From positions 1,310,001 to 1,374,000 of the forward strand of contig CP099988.1 in assembly GCA_024167805.1 (NCBI GenBank): a stretch of DNA of 64,000 bases, read 5' to 3'. Within the stretch, counting starts at the first letter, position 1. Each line of letters begins with the position of its first letter. The notes beneath the pieces are model-generated. The model was not told where the DNA came from. It saw nothing but the letters and a program-made list of their open reading frames with translations, and did not search any database. Shown here in pieces: positions 59,158 through 64,000 of the stretch. The stretch comes from Methanobacterium sp. ERen5. GTDB taxonomy: Archaea; Methanobacteriota; Methanobacteria; Methanobacteriales; Methanobacteriaceae. The translations under genes and the position numbers were made by a program.

Positions 59158-60852
59158 TTAAAATTCTTCCATATCAGAAACCTTCATCATGGTTTCAACT
59201 GCCTTAGGTTCAACATCCATACCATGCTCTTTCAATGCAGCAATTGGGTTTAATCCTCCAGGGGCAACTATTCCAACATGGTAACGTTCAACTTTGGCAT
59301 TGTAAACAAGTTCACTTGGTTTACCTATTTTAAGTATTGAAAATCCAGCATCCTGCACTTCTTCGAGCACTTCCACAGCATCCTGACGTGAAACATATGG
59401 AATTTCTCTTAAACTAGCTAGAACTCGACCCCCTCCCTTAATTGCTTCAGTAACTGAGGTCATGTTCTTGGCTATATATATTTCATGGGGATCCAATGAT
59501 GAGCCATTGTATGCTGTTAATTCAATGAAACGTGGCTCTTTGGAATTGGTTTCTAAGATTCCTCCATACTGTGGTGTGGTTGACACCCCATGTTTTGTGA
59601 GTATCCCATCTATGGTCAGGCTGCATACTGTGGCTAATCCTACTTTATCCTTTTCGTTACCAGGAACTGTGGCGAAATATTTACTTGTGCAGAACTTGGG
59701 TCCAACTTTCATTACTTCTTCAAAGATGTCCATGGCATCATCAAGATCCTGTTTTCTGATGTAAGAAACATTGGTTATGACATTTCCTGCATGAGTTTCA
59801 ACATCAAAATCTACTTGGTAGATCAAATTCCAAGTTTTAGATAGTAAAAACTTGACTTTATCTGCCTTTTCTGGACCTGTAATTTTTAAAATAGAAGTGG
59901 AATCCACAAAATTTTCCATTCCTTTAAATTCCACGTTGTTCTCAGCTAGTTTAATATTCACATCGTATCCTGCTTCTTTAGCAGCGCATAATGGTGAAAT
60001 TCCGCCGGTAACAGCTATTCCAACCATGTTATCATCGACTGGTATACCGAGAACAGATTCTCCTTCTTTACCCATCTTTAAAAGTCCGTGAATCCCAATT
60101 TTTTCGAGATCCTTGAACAATGAAGCTGCACTGGCCCTGGCACTTTTTGGTATGAGCCTAAAATTTGCAGGTATGGTTCCGTTTCCATTTTCTATTACCT
60201 TCAAAACAGAGGTCATGTTTTTATCTGTAAACGCTTCAAGTGGAGTCATTGAAGTCTTTTTGTAGGATATTAACTCGGTGAACCTAGTTGGAACATAATC
60301 ATTGACCTTTACAATACCTCCATACTTGGGTATGACTGGTATTCCCTTTCCAAGCAGCATACCATCGATGGTTGTACCACAAACAGTATCGAACTTTAAT
60401 TCCTCTCCTTCAACAGGGGTATTATGGAACTTCACATAGTTACTCACGGCCACTCCCTTTTCAAATACAGATTTAAGCAGGTCAATTATGTCTTTTTCAT
60501 ATTTGAATGAGGATGTGTTGACTATGACTTTTCCGGTTCCATCTGAGGGGTTCAGTGTTGTTTGATGGATCATGTCCTCAAACTTGGAGAAGATGAAATC
60601 TACCTGGTCGTAGATGAGTCCTTTATCTAGTTCTTTATGTCCTTTATTAGTTATTTGTCTTCCTGCGTATCCTATACGTTCAGTGAATCCTTTTTCATCC
60701 AAAATTCGCATGTGATATCGCACTGCCCTTTCTCCAAGGTCGTAACCTTTCTTTTTGAGTTCTTCTGCTATGGTTTTGGCTCCCAGTACTTCTTCCCGGT
60801 CTGCCAGAATACGCAGAATTTCCATCATTTTACGATCAGTCTCTTGCGGCAT
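59158..60852 (-). CDS. nrpR: Nitrogen-responsive transcriptional repressor NrpR
   Basis: NrpR represses nitrogen assimilation genes in methanogens and releases DNA when it binds 2-oxoglutarate. The 564-residue protein has an N-terminal winged helix (residues 5-75: ILADREEVLGAKTIAEELKK, then GERAVRYHMRILDEKG) and two tandem NrpR domains (about 80-310 and 325-560). Each has the paired blocks VCGTTIDGMLLGKGIPVIPKYG and VCSLTIDGILTKHGVSTTPQYG (first and second domain). GGTGA precedes ATG 60852. The gene ends the window's nitrogen pair with glnA, in the same direction. Confidence 0.95.
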   Translation of the reverse strand: MPQETDRKMMEILRILADREEVLGAKTIAEELKKKGYDLGERAVRYHMRILDEKGFTERIGYAGRQITNKGHKELDKGLIYDQVDFIFSKFEDMIHQTTLNPSDGTGKVIVNTSSFKYEKDIIDLLKSVFEKGVAVSNYVKFHNTPVEGEELKFDTVCGTTIDGMLLGKGIPVIPKYGGIVKVNDYVPTRFTELISYKKTSMTPLEAFTDKNMTSVLKVIENGNGTIPANFRLIPKSARASAASLFKDLEKIGIHGLLKMGKEGESVLGIPVDDNMVGIAVTGGISPLCAAKEAGYDVNIKLAENNVEFKGMENFVDSTSILKITGPEKADKVKFLLSKTWNLIYQVDFDVETHAGNVITNVSYIRKQDLDDAMDIFEEVMKVGPKFCTSKYFATVPGNEKDKVGLATVCSLTIDGILTKHGVSTTPQYGGILETNSKEPRFIELTAYNGSSLDPHEIYIAKNMTSVTEAIKGGGRVLASLREIPYVSRQDAVEVLEEVQDAGFSILKIGKPSELVYNAKVERYHVGIVAPGGLNPIAALKEHGMDVEPKAVETMMKVSDMEEF

Positions 60853-61023
60853 TTGTTCACCAATAAAAACACTTTTTTCAAGTTATTACTTTAAATTTAT
60901 AAGTCTAAATCCTTCAATGCAACTCTATTGAATGGAATATTTAAAAAGCTTATGTTAATAATTTTTTAACAAATTCAGTTTTTTTATTACCGAATTTTAA
61001 AAATAAAAAAATGAAAGAAAGAA

Positions 61024-62351
<1,328 letters not shown>

Positions 62352-62390
62352 GATCAATTACCTCCATGAGAATATCATGATCTTTATACC

Positions 62391-62404
62391 GGAAAGTAGT
62401 TTCC
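62391..62404 (-). promoter_or_regulatory. NrpR operator of glnA
   Basis: GGAAAGTAGTTTCC matches GGAA-N6-TTCC, the NrpR operator defined in Methanococcus maripaludis. On the minus strand a TATA-like TTTATATATTA (62411-62421) lies seven bases upstream, so the operator covers the space from TATA box to expected transcript start. The repressor gene nrpR is downstream of glnA. Confidence 0.85.
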
Positions 62405-62626
62405 TTTTAATAATATATAAATGTTTTGAAGATAATTCAATGATCTAATGTATTGATTTCACTGGTTTTTGCTGTACATTGATGATAATATCCAAGGACT
62501 GATGTTGAAATACTTAACCCAACTCACTAACGATTTTTTAACAAAACCGCATTTTAATTAACAGAAACACATGTGCACACATCAAATAATCATTTAGCCA
62601 ATAAAAAGAGTAAAAGCAGGAGTTAA

Positions 62627-63379
62627 TTAGAATTTAACAACTGAAAATGATTCTTTCTTTAAAAGATCGAATATTAATACTTCTGGGGCCATGATAATAT
62701 TTCCCTTTCCAGTCAATATCTTCACAACTTCAAATGACTGTAAACATCCCACTATGTTTGGAACTGGTCCAATAACTGGCGGAACCTCTTTAGCCAATTT
62801 TGAAACTTCATTAAAAACATCTTCAGTCAATTCTTTACCAGAAGAATTCAATCTAAATGTTTCTTCGTAGTTGGGAGTTTCATTGGTAAAGGTTGTGACC
62901 TGTCCCATCGTACCATGAATGGCACCATGTACAAATGGCACTCCAAGTTCCATTGCTTTTCTACTGGTTATAATTCTTGTTTTTAGGTTGTCTAGAGCAT
63001 CCACAACGATACTACTGCCTTCCACTATTTCTTCAACGTTGGATTCATCTAACTCTGTGTTGAAGACATCGATGTCAACAAAGGGGTTAATAGATTGGAT
63101 GGTTTTTTTAGTTACATCTGTCTTTGGATGTCCGACATGATCAATACCACTCATAAGCTGTCTGTTAATATTGGAATAATCAAACACGTCTTTGTCTACT
63201 ATTTTAAGATGGTTCACTCCCATCCTTGCAAGCATTTCAATTACTGCTCCTCCAATACCTCCACACCCAATCACAGTAACTACGGAATCTTTAAGTTTTA
63301 ACTGCTCTTTTTTGTTTAAAATTCCCTTCTGCCTGTTGATCATTTCCCAGTATATATTTTCATCGTAATCATTTGACAT
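62627..63379 (-). CDS. ThiF/MoeB/HesA-family E1-like protein
   Basis: The 250-residue protein activates a C-terminal glycine by adenylation, by family. It has VTVIGCGGIGGAVIEMLARMG, KIVDKDVFDYSNINRQLM (the catalytic Asp and Arg), VVDALDNLKTR and GAIHGTMGQVTTF. Neither the zinc-binding CxxC pairs nor the catalytic cysteine of typical MoeB/ThiF are visible, so it may not form a thioester. ATG 63379 is preferred (AGGTG upstream); a TTG-like start at 63409 adds a poorly fitting MNNCFVGVCK. Confidence 0.85.
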   Translation of the reverse strand: MSNDYDENIYWEMINRQKGILNKKEQLKLKDSVVTVIGCGGIGGAVIEMLARMGVNHLKIVDKDVFDYSNINRQLMSGIDHVGHPKTDVTKKTIQSINPFVDIDVFNTELDESNVEEIVEGSSIVVDALDNLKTRIITSRKAMELGVPFVHGAIHGTMGQVTTFTNETPNYEETFRLNSSGKELTEDVFNEVSKLAKEVPPVIGPVPNIVGCLQSFEVVKILTGKGNIIMAPEVLIFDLLKKESFSVVKF

Positions 63380-63502
63380 TTTACAAACACCTACAAAACA
63401 GTTATTCACAACTTTTAGTTAACTGTTTACAATTCTCAAAATAATTGTTTAAGAAGTTGAACATCATTTTAGATTTTAGTTTCAAGTAATTATTTGCGTT
63501 CA

Positions 63503-64000
63503 TTAATAGGCTTCTTCAGCATCGTAACATAGGAAGAGCTCCTTAAAAAACGGACACATGCCCCTACATTCAGAATTTTTATCACAATCTGCACAGCTAG
63601 CTTTGGTGTTTTCCTCAACAAATTCCCTGTAGCTAGACAGTTTTCCCAGCCAAATGTCTTCAATACTAATTTTATTCAGATTGTAACCGTAACTTACATC
63701 GTTGCAAAATGAGCATGGGCTTACATTTAAGTTTTCATCGATGTAAAGTGAGAAAAATCCACATTCACAGCTGTCTACAAAGTCGGTATCAATTGCAGTG
63801 TGTTTGATCAAGACTGGGACGAAGCAAGCATCAAAACCTATTTTTAGATCGGTTGGGGATTCGTCAATGAGGTTTAGAAACTCTGTTAGTTCGGGGCCTT
63901 GTTGCAGTATATCTGAACTTGATGCCTTTCCAGTGGGTTTGTAGGTCAAAAATATCACAGAGTTAAAATTTGCAAGATATTCCTCTAAATCTCCCTTTAA
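63503..64000 (-). CDS. Radical SAM protein, C-terminal SPASM part (runs off window)
   Basis: The reading frame is open to the window edge, so only the last 165 residues are seen. It holds a cysteine pattern of SPASM or twitch domains: DSCECGFF, SPCSFCNDVSYG and CADCDKNSECRGMCPFF, which bind auxiliary [4Fe-4S] clusters. Such proteins modify peptides or proteins (thioether or other links). The radical SAM core is outside. The ThiF-like gene downstream could work with it in a peptide or cofactor pathway, but nothing proves that. Confidence 0.8.
   Translation of the reverse strand, partial: LKGDLEEYLANFNSVIFLTYKPTGKASSSDILQQGPELTEFLNLIDESPTDLKIGFDACFVPVLIKHTAIDTDFVDSCECGFFSLYIDENLNVSPCSFCNDVSYGYNLNKISIEDIWLGKLSSYREFVEENTKASCADCDKNSECRGMCPFFKELFLCYDAEEAY

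Overview
The window is a stretch of an AT-rich archaeal chromosome. It carries a complete tungsten-type formylmethanofuran dehydrogenase operon (fwdHFGDBAC), DNA polymerase D large subunit, class I lysyl-tRNA synthetase, Sec61-beta, an anaerobic ribonucleotide reductase with ATP cones, the nitrogen repressor NrpR and an aconitase-X small subunit. Start sites use GGAGG/GGTGAT ribosome binding sites, often with TTG or GTG. Together these point to a hydrogenotrophic methanogen of the order Methanobacteriales, most likely Methanobacterium or a close relative. No rRNA, tRNA, insertion sequence or CRISPR array was recognised.

Layout. 1-7 kb: the N-terminus of a copper P-type ATPase, an amidohydrolase, four small membrane proteins in tandem, an aconitase-X small subunit, an internally triplicated membrane protein, purB and Sec61-beta. 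7.6-18.6 kb: polC (DP2), nrdD, a small unknown gene, an M20 peptidase, a coupled UGSC-type gene pair and lysS. 18.8-23.7 kb: thiC, a PfkB kinase, a ModE/LysR-like regulator, an unexplained double hairpin and a 6-phospho-3-hexuloisomerase. 23.7-32 kb: a formate dehydrogenase locus of bacterial type (fdhD, NuoE-like, NuoF-like, moaA, mobB and a NuoG-like FdhA). 32.1-39.2 kb: the fwd operon and two small paralogous genes after it. 39.3-44.4 kb: a molybdenum/tungsten block (FmdE-family protein, WtpA, ModE, a second polyferredoxin with a small ferredoxin, molbindin). 44.7-52.1 kb: a ribbon-helix-helix protein, a methyltransferase and three large beta-helix surface proteins. 52.1-59 kb: a nine-gene operon (DUF2162-like membrane protein, MotA/TolQ/ExbB, DUF2149, methyltransferase, FecBCD-type importer, FmdE-like, TrmO-like). 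59-64 kb: nrpR, glnA with an NrpR-type operator, a ThiF-family enzyme and the C-terminus of a radical SAM/SPASM protein.

How the parts connect. Much of 21-44 kb concerns molybdopterin enzymes: cofactor synthesis (moaA, mobB, fdhD), oxyanion capture, sensing and storage (WtpA, ModE, Mop) and two consumers (FdhA and Fwd). The least expected element is the formate dehydrogenase with its own NuoE/NuoF diaphorase module, which suggests NAD(P)-linked rather than F420-linked formate metabolism. A 26-bp motif, TCGATATG-N14-TCGA, with two TCGA cores exactly 22 bp apart, occurs four times in intergenic DNA: upstream of the FmdE gene, of the second polyferredoxin operon, between a methyltransferase and the adhesins, and at the promoter of the nine-gene TolQ/FecBCD operon. 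It looks like an undescribed operator that ties these genes into one regulon, possibly for metal acquisition.

Quality warning. Thirteen otherwise normal genes are broken by single- or double-base frameshifts, nearly all a missing base in a homopolymer. I read these as sequence errors rather than gene decay. Coordinates of affected genes are given for the whole repaired gene.
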